64,000 bases of DNA from Polyangia bacterium (GTDB taxonomy: Bacteria; Myxococcota_A; Polyangia; Nannocystales; Nannocystaceae): the NCBI GenBank assembly GCA_030424595.1, contig JAUHWG010000035.1:1-64000 (forward strand), written 5' to 3'. The notes under the pieces are model-generated. The model was not told the origin of the DNA. It saw nothing but the letters and a program-made list of their open reading frames with translations, and made no database searches. Below are positions 24,350-32,662 of this stretch, piece after piece (position 1 is the stretch's first letter; each line of letters begins with the position of its first letter). The position numbers were made by a program, and so were the translations under genes.

Positions 24350-25885
24350 ATGGCGAAGAAGATCGATCTGAAGAGCCTGGACTGGGCGGCGGTTCTCATC
24401 GGCGCGGCGATGAAGACGCGCCAGAGCTACGAAGAGAGCCGGGGCAATGGCAAGCTCGGGCCAGACCTACGCGAGGTCATCCGCGCGTATGAGTCAGAGA
24501 GCGACGGAGATGAGGACGACGACCTCGAGGACGACGACCTAGAGGACGATGACCTCGACCCCGACAGCCACAGCGATGAGCCCACGCAAAGCGCGCGAGC
24601 GGCCGGAGACCAGGAGACCAACACCGAACTGGTGCACCTTCGGGAACTGGTCGTCATCCTTCGTGAGCGCCTGGCTGCGAGCGAAGAGCGCCTAGCTGCG
24701 AGCCAAGACCGTCTGAACACCGAGAGGGCTCTCGTCGAGTCCACGCGGCGCGATTTCTCGGAGCGAGAAGCCCGCTGCGTGACTCGCGAGCGCGAGCTCA
24801 TGGGCTTGCTCAGCGAAGCGCTGCGCGGTCGTGCTAGCGCTCGCGTCGCGACCAACGAGACCACGCTGCCCTCGCCAGCGCCCGCCAGTGATGACAGCCC
24901 CGCAAAAACGGCCCCGCAAAAACGGCAGCACATACCAGAAGAATCGGCTGACGCCGTCGAGATCGAGACCGACATCGGCGCTGACGTCGAGTTCGTCGAG
25001 GACGCCGAGGTCAACCCGGAGATCGGGGTCAACATCGTCGGGGCTGGCTCGCCGGTCTTCGACTCCTCCAAGATCATCGACGTCGAGGTCCTCGCTCCCG
25101 GCGATTCCGACAACGGCACCCGGATCGATGACGACGACATCGACGATGAGTCGATCCCAGACGCACAAGCACCGGAGGAGGCGCGTGACCATGTAGCCGC
25201 TCCAGCCACCGAGGAGGCCCGTGACGATGTAGCCGCGCCAGCCACCGAGGTGGATGCCCCCCAGGAATTCGAGGCAGCAGGCTCCTCTTCCCATCGTGAC
25301 CATGCGCGACCGAGTCAGGCTCATACTCCCGAGAGCACGCAGCTCCCAGCGGACCCGCTCGGCCGAGCTGACGCAGCCCTCCGGCGAGGGGACCACGTCG
25401 AGGCGCGGGCGCTCTTCGAGACGTTGGAGGCCAAGACCTCCGAGTTCGGCCCCGAAGGAGAGCTCGTCCTCGTAACGATCCGGCGCGGGCTCGCAGAGTC
25501 CTCCCTCGGCCTTCGTGACTATCAGCGCGCCCTCCAGGTGTCCAAACAGGCCCTCTCTGCGGCGTCCACGATCCTCAAGTCGGCCCCGACCGCGGTCAAC
25601 CTCTTCAACTACCTGTCATCTGCACGTGTGCGGGGCATGGTTCTCCTCGCGACCGGCGACCCTCTCAACGCCCGGACGCTACTTCAGAGGGCCTGTGTCC
25701 GCGCCGATCGCAGCGGCATCGACTTCTCGCCAGCGCACGCGAATGAGCTCGGCGTGATGGTTTGCCTGATCCAGGGCATCGAGTCCTCGAAACAGCTCCA
25801 GGGGGCCCACAAGACGGCACCTGGGCGCAAGACGCAACGCAAGCGCAAGACAGGACGCGCGCGCAAGGGGAGAGGCCGGCGATGA
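24350..25885 (+). CDS. Coiled-coil and TPR-like protein of the element
   Basis: The ATG at 24350 follows AAGGGATAGGA. The 511-residue product has a short N-terminal domain, an acidic Asp/Glu run (about residues 55-75), a long coiled coil (about 95-165; the heptad-like segments LAASEERLAASQDRL are directly repeated), and a very acidic linker with repeated EEARDxVAAPATE units. A C-terminal helical-repeat region (about 345-490) is similar to tetratricopeptides: ADAALRRGDHVEARALFETL, then LRDYQRALQVSKQAL. The end is strongly basic (KRKTGRARKGRGRR). The next gene overlaps its stop. A scaffolding or DNA-bridging role is possible; function not recognised. Confidence 0.65.
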   Translation: MAKKIDLKSLDWAAVLIGAAMKTRQSYEESRGNGKLGPDLREVIRAYESESDGDEDDDLEDDDLEDDDLDPDSHSDEPTQSARAAGDQETNTELVHLRELVVILRERLAASEERLAASQDRLNTERALVESTRRDFSEREARCVTRERELMGLLSEALRGRASARVATNETTLPSPAPASDDSPAKTAPQKRQHIPEESADAVEIETDIGADVEFVEDAEVNPEIGVNIVGAGSPVFDSSKIIDVEVLAPGDSDNGTRIDDDDIDDESIPDAQAPEEARDHVAAPATEEARDDVAAPATEVDAPQEFEAAGSSSHRDHARPSQAHTPESTQLPADPLGRADAALRRGDHVEARALFETLEAKTSEFGPEGELVLVTIRRGLAESSLGLRDYQRALQVSKQALSAASTILKSAPTAVNLFNYLSSARVRGMVLLATGDPLNARTLLQRACVRADRSGIDFSPAHANELGVMVCLIQGIESSKQLQGAHKTAPGRKTQRKRKTGRARKGRGRR

Positions 25886-26496
25886 AAGACACGGACAAGA
25901 CCCGCACAGAGCTCTACGACGAGGCCCGCGCCTTCGTCGCGAAGCTCAAGACAGCCGACAGATCCGATCCCCAGCTTCGTACAGAGGCCATCGTTAGGCT
26001 CAACAAGGTCTTCAAGTACGCGAGCGTGCAGGGCCGCGGCCGGTTCCTGGAGATGATGAAGCTACCCGGAGCCGCCAAGAAGCGCCGCCAGGCCTACGAG
26101 GAGTGCATCCAAGAAGGCGGGGCCGAGGACGCATGCGTCGGCGCTGCTGAGAAGCTACCTGCGTTCAGGGACATCTTCGAGGCCTGGCCCCCGGAGAGCA
26201 CCGTCTCGGCCTGGTGGGCTGCCCCGATCACGCACCTCATCGGCACGTACGACCTGAAGAACAAGCCCGCCGGCGAACTCGGCGATTGGCGAGATGAGGC
26301 GAGCACCCTTGCCAAGGCAGCCGCGACCGTCGCCGATGGAGTCGACGCCGTGAGCGACGCCGTGGACGATGTACTTGAGCCCGAGGACGACTCGGGCTTT
26401 CCGTGGTGGAAGGCGGGCGTGGGAGTTGCCGCGACCGCCCTTGTAGGCGCCTGCGTCTACAGGATCGTCCACGGCCCGACAAGATCCACCGGCTAG
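25882..26496 (+). CDS. Tail-anchored membrane protein of the element
   Basis: The ATG at 25882 overlaps the upstream stop as ATGA, with GGGGAGAGG upstream. The 204-residue product is helical and highly charged over the first 130 residues. It has one Cys pair (ECIQEGGAEDAC), an Ala/Val/Asp-rich amphipathic helix (ATVADGVDAVSDAVDDV) and one C-terminal membrane segment (about 172-192, WWKAGVGVAATALVGACVY) with a short basic end. It is the last gene of the coupled run before the integrase, which has its own leader of about 150 bases. The anchor design matches the products at 10661, 13371 and 23175. Confidence 0.68.
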   Translation: MKDTDKTRTELYDEARAFVAKLKTADRSDPQLRTEAIVRLNKVFKYASVQGRGRFLEMMKLPGAAKKRRQAYEECIQEGGAEDACVGAAEKLPAFRDIFEAWPPESTVSAWWAAPITHLIGTYDLKNKPAGELGDWRDEASTLAKAAATVADGVDAVSDAVDDVLEPEDDSGFPWWKAGVGVAATALVGACVYRIVHGPTRSTG

Positions 26497-26643
26497 TCTG
26501 TACCGGACGGACCAACGACGGTGATCGTGTTTGACGGTGACAAGGAGGACACCAAGCTACGCCAACGCGGATGAATGCATTGGCGGAGTGGGCTCTTGGG
26601 GGACGTAGGGGCCCCATCGAGCGAGGGACTGGGAGGGCGCGGG

Positions 26644-28095
26644 ATGGGTGGTGATACGGTGAGAACGAGCGAGGCACTGCCGATGCTCATCAGCGTGGCG
26701 GACTTCGCAGAGTTCTTGCAGATCTCCTCCGGCGCCTTGAGACAGCGGGTACGACGAGGGCAGGTTCCGCAGCCGTTCAGGAGCGGCCGGGCACTTGCGT
26801 GGACGCGCGAAAGCGTGCTGTCATGGATGCGGGATTGCGGCCGGTCGGTTGGACCGGCTGACATGAAGATCACCCTTCGACCCTACTCCCACGACACGAG
26901 CCGCTGGCACGTCGACATCCGCCTGATGAACCCCTGCAACACCGACGAGGAGATCCGCAAGCGCAAGGTCGCGCCGGCGGGCATGAGCGAAGCTCAAGCC
27001 CGCGCCTGGGGCGAGCGCCAGGTGCCGAAGATCATCCGCAAGGTGCTCGGGGGCGATGCGCCGGCCATCCAGGAGGTGGCCAACACCAGACTCAAGCCCA
27101 AGAAGATCTCCACGCCGACCCCGGACGTCGCGGACGCTATGACCCTCGCGGTTTTCCACGCGGGCCGCTTTGATCCGGAGCACGTCCGCTTGCAGAAGCC
27201 GGCGACGCAAGAGAGCTACGAGCACAACTTCCGCAAGCACGTCCTCCCGCAGCTCGGGGCGTTGCCCCTCGCAACGATCGACGCGGGGAGCATTCTCGCC
27301 TTTCGAGCGAGGCTCCGCGAGTCGCTCGCGGCGACCACCGTCAACCTTGTCCTCGCCCAGCTCCGCACGGCGCTGAACTACGCGGTCAAGGTCGGGCTCC
27401 TCGCCGAGTCGCCGAAGGTGGAAAAGCTCCGCCGACCGAAGCGGGCGCCGAAGACCGTGCTCTCCGCGGTGGAGGCCGAGCGTCTCCTTGAAGCCGCAGC
27501 GAAGATCGGTCCACAGACCGAACTCATCTGCCTGCTCGGTTTGCACGCTGGCCTCCGTTGCTCGGAGCTCTGCGCGCTTCATTGGTCGGACATCGACCTC
27601 GAGGACGGGACGATGCTCGTCCGTCACAACAGCTACCGCGGGGTCACTCAGACCCCGAAGGGGACGATCGGCAGGCTGGCGCTCAGCGTCAGGCTTCGCC
27701 GTGCGCTCGCGGAGCACCGACGGCGCGAACCCGTCGGCCCGCTCGTTCTCTACCGTCGGAGCCATCACACCGAGCACGAGTGGAAGCCGCACACCCGCGG
27801 CTCCATCGGCAGTGCCCTCCACCGGGCACAGAATGCGGCGGGTCTGCCGAAGACCGGACCGCATCTCCTCCGCCATACCCTGCTCACGCGCCTCGCCGAC
27901 CTCGGCGCGAGCGTGTACGAGATCCAGGCCGTCGCGCGTCACTCGGAGTTCAAGACGACGCAGACGTACATCCACCAGCAGCAGGCAGGCCTCGCGCGTG
28001 AGGCCGTCAAGCTGCTCGATCGGGCGCTCGCGCCCGAAGGTTCGCCGGGCAAAGCCATGGCAAAAGTGGCAAAGACCGGCGAGAACGATAGCTAG
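26644..28095 (+). CDS. Tyrosine recombinase with N-terminal AlpA-like HTH
   Basis: I start at the ATG at 26644, which has GGGAGG 7 bases upstream; an ATG at 26575 lacks one. The 483-residue product begins with a helix-turn-helix of the AlpA/excisionase type (about residues 14-62: ISVADFAEFLQISSGALRQR, then RGQVPQPFRSGRALAWTRES). An arm-binding-like domain, a core-binding domain (about 180-275) and the catalytic domain follow. All expected catalytic residues are visible: Arg305 (GLRCSEL), a Lys near 340 (PKGTIGR), His407-x-x-Arg410 (HLLRH), His433 (ARHSEF) and Tyr442 (QTYIHQ). It should integrate and excise the element. The built-in excisionase-like HTH is unusual and may let one protein do both jobs. 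It closes the element on the right. Confidence 0.88.
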   Translation: MGGDTVRTSEALPMLISVADFAEFLQISSGALRQRVRRGQVPQPFRSGRALAWTRESVLSWMRDCGRSVGPADMKITLRPYSHDTSRWHVDIRLMNPCNTDEEIRKRKVAPAGMSEAQARAWGERQVPKIIRKVLGGDAPAIQEVANTRLKPKKISTPTPDVADAMTLAVFHAGRFDPEHVRLQKPATQESYEHNFRKHVLPQLGALPLATIDAGSILAFRARLRESLAATTVNLVLAQLRTALNYAVKVGLLAESPKVEKLRRPKRAPKTVLSAVEAERLLEAAAKIGPQTELICLLGLHAGLRCSELCALHWSDIDLEDGTMLVRHNSYRGVTQTPKGTIGRLALSVRLRRALAEHRRREPVGPLVLYRRSHHTEHEWKPHTRGSIGSALHRAQNAAGLPKTGPHLLRHTLLTRLADLGASVYEIQAVARHSEFKTTQTYIHQQQAGLAREAVKLLDRALAPEGSPGKAMAKVAKTGENDS

Positions 28096-28102
28096 GTATC
28101 TC

Positions 28103-28270
28103 TAGCGCATCAACTTGCAGTACAGCCCGGTACAGCGGCGCTTCGTCGATGTCTGCTGTATTGCAGGCCCTGGCGGAGCCGCGAGGGACGACGAGGGACG
28201 ACGAGGGACGACGAGGGACGACGAGGGCTGGCGAGCGCGCAGGATCTTTGCCGCGCTCTCTTCGCTCGGA
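28103..28270 (-). repeat. Copy D of a MITE-like dispersed repeat
   Basis: Just after the integrase stop. The inner part (28118-28152) is, in reverse complement, about 80% identical to the centres of the copies at 29453 and 42434 (shared core CGCCGCTGTACYGGGCYGTAC). The right end (GCGAGCGCGCAGGATCTTTGCC) matches their terminal arm imperfectly. The left arm is not recognisable. Its place next to the integrase makes it a candidate integration target region. Confidence 0.5.
28183..28222 (+). repeat. Tandem 10-bp repeat, four copies
   Basis: Four exact head-to-tail copies of GAGGGACGAC inside repeat copy D, followed by a fifth degenerate unit (GAGGGCTGGC). The unit is an expansion of the single GACGAGGGC found at the same place in the other copies of the dispersed repeat. 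Confidence 0.9.
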
Positions 28271-28410
28271 TGCTCCTGATAGGTCTCAAGGGCGTGGGCT
28301 GGAGACTTCTCGAGGCATGATGGGCGCGGCCGCAGGGGCTCGCATCCGGCGCGGGCGGTCGGACCTTGCGCCCGGTCGCTGAGCCGCCGATCATTCCAGC
28401 CGGAGCGACG

Positions 28411-29388
28411 ATGTTCGGGATTCCATGGGCAGGAGCGATCGCACTCCTCTGCGGCGTGGCGACGCCCCAGAGCACGACCGACGCTGCCTGTGTCAGCTGT
28501 CACCCGACGGTCGCAGCCGAGTGGTCCGCCTCTCAGCACCGTACCGCCTTCACGGAGTCGACCTTTCAGACCGCCCATCGCCTCGAACCGCGGGCGTTTT
28601 GCCGGGCTTGCCACGCGCCCGAACAGAACCCCAGCACCCGCGAGATCACCCCCGCCTCAGCGCTCGGGGTGAGCTGTCGGAGCTGTCACCTCATCGACGG
28701 CGAGATCGTCAGCGGGGAAGGGACGGTGTCCGCTGATGCTCCGCACAGCGTGCGCCGTGATCCCGACTTCGGCGGCCTCGGCTGCGCTCGCTGCCATCAG
28801 TTCGACTTCCCCGACAGCGGCCTGCGTGCGGCTCCCTTGGCCATGCAGTCGACGGTCGATGAGCACGCGGCGTCCCGCCACCGCGGGCGCTCATGCGCGG
28901 AGTGTCATATGCCTGCGGACGCGGCCGGTCGGGCCTCCCACAGCTTCGCGGTCACTCGCGATCCCGAGGCGCTGCGTCGGTCGGTTCGCGTCCGCGCACG
29001 ACGGGTCGACGAAGGACAGGTCGTGCTCACGCTGGTCGCGGGCGAGGTCGGTCATGCGGTCCCGACGGGCGATCTTCTCCGTCGTCTCGAGGTCGGGGCC
29101 GCGCCTGCGCGACGACCCGAGATGGCGACGCGCCGCTACCTCGCCCGCCATTTCGGACAGGTCCGCCAGCCCACGGGGATCGCCCTCCTGGACGAGCTCT
29201 ACGACGATCGCGTCCCCGCAGACGGTCAGCCGCGCGAGGTCTCTCTCAAGCTCGAGGCGGGCCGCGACGAGACCATTGTCTGGTGGGTCCGCTACCAGCG
29301 GGTCGCTCACCACCGCAGCCTCGATCCCGAGCGTGCCCTCGTGGACGGCGAGCTCGAACTCGCCTCCGGCCGCCTTCTACCGCTCTGA
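28411..29388 (+). CDS. Secreted multiheme cytochrome c, five CxxCH motifs
   Basis: The ATG at 28411 has CGGAG 6 bases upstream and gives a good signal peptide (MFGIPWAGAIALLCGVATPQ); an upstream TTG does not. The 325-residue product carries five heme-binding motifs in the first half: CVSCH, CRACH, CRSCH, CARCH and CAECH. Separate His residues (SQHRTAF, ASRHRG, SHSF) are available as distal ligands, as in cytochrome c554/octaheme-type proteins. The C-terminal 150 residues form a beta-rich domain without hemes (VLTLVAGEVGHAVPTGDLL), which in related proteins caps the heme fold. It would act in the periplasm as an electron carrier or reductase subunit. The downstream gene starts inside a dispersed repeat, so the two may not be cotranscribed. 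Confidence 0.87.
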   Translation: MFGIPWAGAIALLCGVATPQSTTDAACVSCHPTVAAEWSASQHRTAFTESTFQTAHRLEPRAFCRACHAPEQNPSTREITPASALGVSCRSCHLIDGEIVSGEGTVSADAPHSVRRDPDFGGLGCARCHQFDFPDSGLRAAPLAMQSTVDEHAASRHRGRSCAECHMPADAAGRASHSFAVTRDPEALRRSVRVRARRVDEGQVVLTLVAGEVGHAVPTGDLLRRLEVGAAPARRPEMATRRYLARHFGQVRQPTGIALLDELYDDRVPADGQPREVSLKLEAGRDETIVWWVRYQRVAHHRSLDPERALVDGELELASGRLLPL

Positions 29389-29452
29389 CCCGACGACCAG
29401 GTCCACCCACACCATGCCGAAGATCGCCGAGATATCGCAGCATCGCCTCTCC

Positions 29453-29622
29453 TCTAGCAGCCCGTGGCAAGAGTCCCGTGTGCTCTCGCGCCGCAATCGT
29501 TGGCCCTCTTGGCTTCGACGAGACGCCGCTGTACTGGGCCGTACCGCAAGCTTCGGCGGGGCCGAGCGGGGCGACGAGGGCAAGCGAGAGCGCGCGGGAC
29601 TTTTGCCACGGTCTGCGAGGCT
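29453..29622 (+). repeat. Copy A of a MITE-like dispersed repeat
   Basis: About 170 bp bounded by imperfect inverted repeats of about 33 bp. The left arm begins CTAGCAGCCCGTGGCAAGAG, and the right arm in reverse complement begins CTCGCAGACCGTGGCAAAAG; both continue into TCCCG(T/C)G(T/C)GCTCTCGC. Internally there is CTTCGACGAGACGCCGCTGT and GGGGCGACGAGGGC, shared with copies B and D. It has no coding capacity of its own, but the next gene's start codon lies in its right arm. Confidence 0.75.
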
Positions 29623-31312
29623 CCTGACAGGAGAGCTTGCGATCCTCGCAGCCCTCAGCGCCACAGCCTTGCTCCTGCTGGGGTGCCAACGTGACTCGGG
29701 CAGCGCCCCGCAAGCGCAGCGAGAGCCCAAGGCCGGACAGGTCGACGCGAAGCCAGGCCCCGACGGGGCTGCCCCTGGCGGCGAGGTCGACGGCGGGCGA
29801 AGCCCCGATCCCGATCGCGGCGCGCGGGCCAAGACCGCCGCCGACACCCCGCAGACGATCCCCGACGGCCCGACGACGGAGCCGCAGTACCATGTCGTCG
29901 CCAGGGCGAAGGCGGGGGTGAGCGATGACGGCGAGGGAAACCCTCGCTTCAAGATCTTCGACGCAGACGATGGCGAGGTGCTGATCGCCCACGGTCCGTG
30001 GCTCATGCGGCCCGACGCGAACGGGACGCTGGAGCTGGACCCGAGGTTTATCCGCGGCGTCGAGCTGCCCGAGAGCGATCCCTCCGCTGTCACGCTCGCG
30101 GTCGACTGGACGATCCACAGCCTCGGCGGTCGCTGGCCGGACAGCCTCTACATGGCGAACACCTACGTCACGCCCTTTCGCGGCGACGTCTACTACAACC
30201 AGACCTACCGCTGGCTCGGCGACGGCTGGCTCCGCCTCGACACCGAACGTCCGCGCTACGTCTCCTTCCCGGAGCGGATCGAGGCGTGGGGCGACTCGAT
30301 CATCGCCCTTCGCAGTTTTGCGCCGCGATATCGCAAGAGCTACGGGGATATGGACGCGCCCAAGTCCGAGGAGCGAGCGATCGCAGCGGCCATCGCCAAG
30401 GTCAAGCCGCTCTCGGTCTACGCCGGCCCCGCGAAGGCGCCGCGTCTATCTGAGGCCATCGCGGACTTCGACACCCGACCCTCCGGCGAGCTTCTGGGGA
30501 TCACTGCGGCTGATCCACCGCGCGTGCTCACCTACGATCCGAAGACCGAGGTGTCGACGATCACAGCCCTCCCTGAGGCCGCTGAGTCGAGCATCTTCGG
30601 GATCGAGATCGTCGACGATGGTCGCGGCTACGCCTTCGGCTCGACCCACGATGAGGAGCACGAGCAGGACATCCCCTATCTCGCCCGCTTCGACGGTGAG
30701 GCTTGGCACAAGGAGAAGGGGCCGCCGTGCGGCGCGGGCCTTGTCGGGGTGTCCTGGTCAGAGAGCGCCGGGCTCTACGCGATCTGTCTCAACGATCGCG
30801 ACTTCGGGGTCTACCCGACCGGAGATCTCTGGCGTCTGATCTCCGGCGGTTGGATCGAGGTCGAGCTGCCCCTGCGGGGCTCTGTGACCGGCGTCGTCGC
30901 CGACGGACCGGGCGGGGTCTGGATCACCACGACCTTGGCGGCCTACGGTCCCAAGCCGCCGCGCAAGGTCCTCGAGGTCGGCGGCTTTGACGAGATCGCC
31001 ACACGCATGGCGGAGTACGGCCCGCCGAGCCCCACTCGCCTGCACTGCGAAGCGTCGCTCGAGATGCACTACACGCTGCTTCGCGGCGAGCCTGGCGGTG
31101 AGCATCCCGAAGAGAAGGCTCTCCTGGCCAAGGCGCTCGTCGGCGACGAGGCCGTCGACTCCGTCGCGGTCGTCGAGGTGGAGTTTCGCGGCGAACCTCG
31201 CGTCGCGCTTCAGGTTCAGATTGAGATCGAGGCGTCGGCGATCCGCAAGATCGAGCGGGCCTTCGGCGAGCGCCTCGGGGACACCTACTGCTTCTCTCGC
31301 GAGCCGCTCTAG
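29603..31312 (+). CDS. Lipoprotein, unknown, propeller-like
   Basis: The frame is open far upstream, but the only start giving a signal sequence is TTG 29603, which yields MPRSARLLTGELAILAALSA followed by TALLLLGC, a perfect lipobox. This start sits inside the right arm of a dispersed repeat, so the repeat may supply the translation start or the promoter. The 569-residue product has a Pro/Gly/Asp linker (about 30-80), then a beta-rich region with repeated Trp/Tyr strands (WLMRPDANGTLELDPRF, YNQTYRWLGDGWLRLD, GDLWRLISGGWIEVE) spaced as in propeller blades. The C-terminal domain (about 470-569) resembles secreted AgmX/PEGA-like sensor domains only in composition. Function unknown. Confidence 0.7.
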   Translation: MPRSARLLTGELAILAALSATALLLLGCQRDSGSAPQAQREPKAGQVDAKPGPDGAAPGGEVDGGRSPDPDRGARAKTAADTPQTIPDGPTTEPQYHVVARAKAGVSDDGEGNPRFKIFDADDGEVLIAHGPWLMRPDANGTLELDPRFIRGVELPESDPSAVTLAVDWTIHSLGGRWPDSLYMANTYVTPFRGDVYYNQTYRWLGDGWLRLDTERPRYVSFPERIEAWGDSIIALRSFAPRYRKSYGDMDAPKSEERAIAAAIAKVKPLSVYAGPAKAPRLSEAIADFDTRPSGELLGITAADPPRVLTYDPKTEVSTITALPEAAESSIFGIEIVDDGRGYAFGSTHDEEHEQDIPYLARFDGEAWHKEKGPPCGAGLVGVSWSESAGLYAICLNDRDFGVYPTGDLWRLISGGWIEVELPLRGSVTGVVADGPGGVWITTTLAAYGPKPPRKVLEVGGFDEIATRMAEYGPPSPTRLHCEASLEMHYTLLRGEPGGEHPEEKALLAKALVGDEAVDSVAVVEVEFRGEPRVALQVQIEIEASAIRKIERAFGERLGDTYCFSREPL

Positions 31313-31618
31313 TCGCTCGTCCGAGCGAGCGGACGCGAGGCATGCTCGGCGCTCGCGACAGGGCTGGTCCCGGACGTGACCGAGAGGCCAGTCGCGCTTC
31401 TCGCGACGATGAGCGTTCTTTGTGCGTCGTGTGCCATGTGGCCTGCTGAGGCCCACCTACTCCGTCGCGCGGGCATCTCGTCCACCTGTGCGAAGAGCGG
31501 ACTGCGGATCCTGCGGGCGGGGGAGCGGGGGCGAGCTTGGGCGTTGTCGCGCGAGTCCTCTCCCTACCGAGTGCGGTCGCTTGTCGGAGGGCGAGGCGTG
31601 GCTCTATCCTGGGAGCCG
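31313..31618. other. Intergenic region, no gene seen
   Basis: About 306 bases between two + strand genes. A short hairpin CGCTCG-TC-CGAGCG lies directly after the upstream stop (about 31,315-31,328) without a T-run. The remaining sequence stays open in the frame of the next gene but lacks a ribosome site and encodes no signal peptide. No repeat or RNA was recognised. Confidence 0.5.
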
Positions 31619-32536
31619 ATGTGGTGGAGAAATCTCGCGGTCGGGGTCGCGCTTGGGCTCGGCTGCATCACCGCGACCCCAGCCCTCGCCCAGCGGAGCG
31701 CGGAGCCGGATCTCGCGGCGATCGGCGAGCTGGCGCAGGAGGCCCAGACTCGCTTCGAGACCGCGGACTACGCCGGCGCGATCGATCTCTGGACTGAGGC
31801 CTACGCGGCGCTCCCCCAGGAGTCAGAGTACGCCCAGCAGCGCAGCGTGCTCGTCTACCAGATCGCGCAGGCGTGCGTCGAGGCCTACGCGCTCGATCCA
31901 CAGGTGCTCTATCTGCGCAAGGCGGAGCGCCTCTACACGTCCTATCAAGAGACGATCGATCCCAGCGACGCCGAGACCCTCGCTGAGGTCGAGTCGACGA
32001 TCGCTGAGCTGCGGGCGAAGATCGCCGTGGTCGACCCTGATCCCGAGACCGAAGGTGATCCGAAGCCGGATCCCGGCGCCGGCGAGGCTCAGGTCGAGGA
32101 CCAGTCGATCGGTGACGAGGGGGACGGCTCTGCGACGACGTCGGAGGTGCCGTCGGGGGAGCCGAGCGCGGGGAGGAGCGACGGCCGGGGTCTGACGATC
32201 GCTGGCGCCGTGCTGGTGGGCTTGGGGGCTGCGAGCCTGGGCGCGATGACCTACGGGCTTGTCTGGGGTGGGCGTGTCGACGACCGCGGGGACGCGGCGA
32301 AGGCCGCCGGGGAGACCGACGCCGAGGTCTATCGTGGGCTGCTCTCCGAGGGGACGACCGCGAACCGCCTGGCGATCGGCGCGGGGGTGGCGGGAGCTGT
32401 CGCCGTCGCCACGGGGGCGACGCTCCTCGGCGTCGGGCTCGGTAAACGGAGGACCCGGAGCTCGGAGCGGGACATCGCGTGGGCGCCCCTCGGGGTCGCG
32501 CGTGGCGGCGGTCTCGCGCTGCGGCTCCGCTTCTAG
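31619..32536 (+). CDS. Secreted TPR-like protein with two C-terminal membrane segments
   Basis: The ATG at 31619 (GGGAG upstream) opens a clean signal peptide (MWWRNLAVGVALGLGCITAT then PALA/Q). The 305-residue product has a helical TPR-like region (about residues 28-125: AQTRFETADYAGAIDLWTEA, then QIAQACVEAYALDPQVLYLR), an acidic linker (about 135-195) and two hydrophobic segments (about 205-230 and 258-282). This architecture (signal, tetratricopeptide, linker, two membrane helices) is recurrent in Nannocystineae and is thought to place the TPR in the periplasm. Partner unknown. Confidence 0.83.
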   Translation: MWWRNLAVGVALGLGCITATPALAQRSAEPDLAAIGELAQEAQTRFETADYAGAIDLWTEAYAALPQESEYAQQRSVLVYQIAQACVEAYALDPQVLYLRKAERLYTSYQETIDPSDAETLAEVESTIAELRAKIAVVDPDPETEGDPKPDPGAGEAQVEDQSIGDEGDGSATTSEVPSGEPSAGRSDGRGLTIAGAVLVGLGAASLGAMTYGLVWGGRVDDRGDAAKAAGETDAEVYRGLLSEGTTANRLAIGAGVAGAVAVATGATLLGVGLGKRRTRSSERDIAWAPLGVARGGGLALRLRF

Positions 32537-32662
32537 GAGCGGAACCCGACGGCCGTGTGGGGTCACCGGGACCGAGCGGGATCCGCCCTCAATCCGAGGG
32601 CGCGACTATGAAGATAGCGACCATCGCTTGAGAGTCCCCGCGGGCGCGGGCATCCTGCGGTG

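Larger units (their letters stand above)
6700..28100 (+). mobile_element. Integrated element, candidate tailless membrane provirus
   Basis: Seventeen genes on one strand, many overlapping by 1-20 bases, run from an HTH gene (6857) to a tyrosine recombinase (26644-28095). Eight products carry one or more membrane segments, usually a single anchor at the N- or C-terminus. Two of these also look like wall hydrolases. Two adjacent genes (9047, 9779) encode beta-rich proteins without signals. A methyltransferase-helicase of 2,126 residues resembles phage DarB-type antirestriction proteins. There is no relaxase, VirB4/VirD4, terminase, portal, tail sheath or tape measure. Membrane-anchored small proteins plus membrane-bound muralytic enzymes are characteristic of PRD1-, PM2- and P23-77-like viruses. 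No packaging ATPase was found and no att repeats were seen, so borders are approximate. Confidence 0.6.

Noticed and set aside
6700-28100. Integrative conjugative element
   Set aside because: No relaxase, coupling protein, VirB4-type ATPase or other secretion component is present; only the integrase and the methylase-helicase would fit.
6250-28180. Direct repeats (attL/attR) at the ends of the integrated element
   Set aside because: I compared the sequence after the integrase with that around 6,250-6,770 by eye and found no shared stretch longer than expected by chance. The ends remain undefined.
28736-29602. N-terminal extension of the 29603 lipoprotein back to 28736
   Set aside because: That part overlaps the multiheme cytochrome gene in another frame, is Arg/Ser-rich as expected for a shadow frame, and would bury the lipoprotein signal inside the protein.
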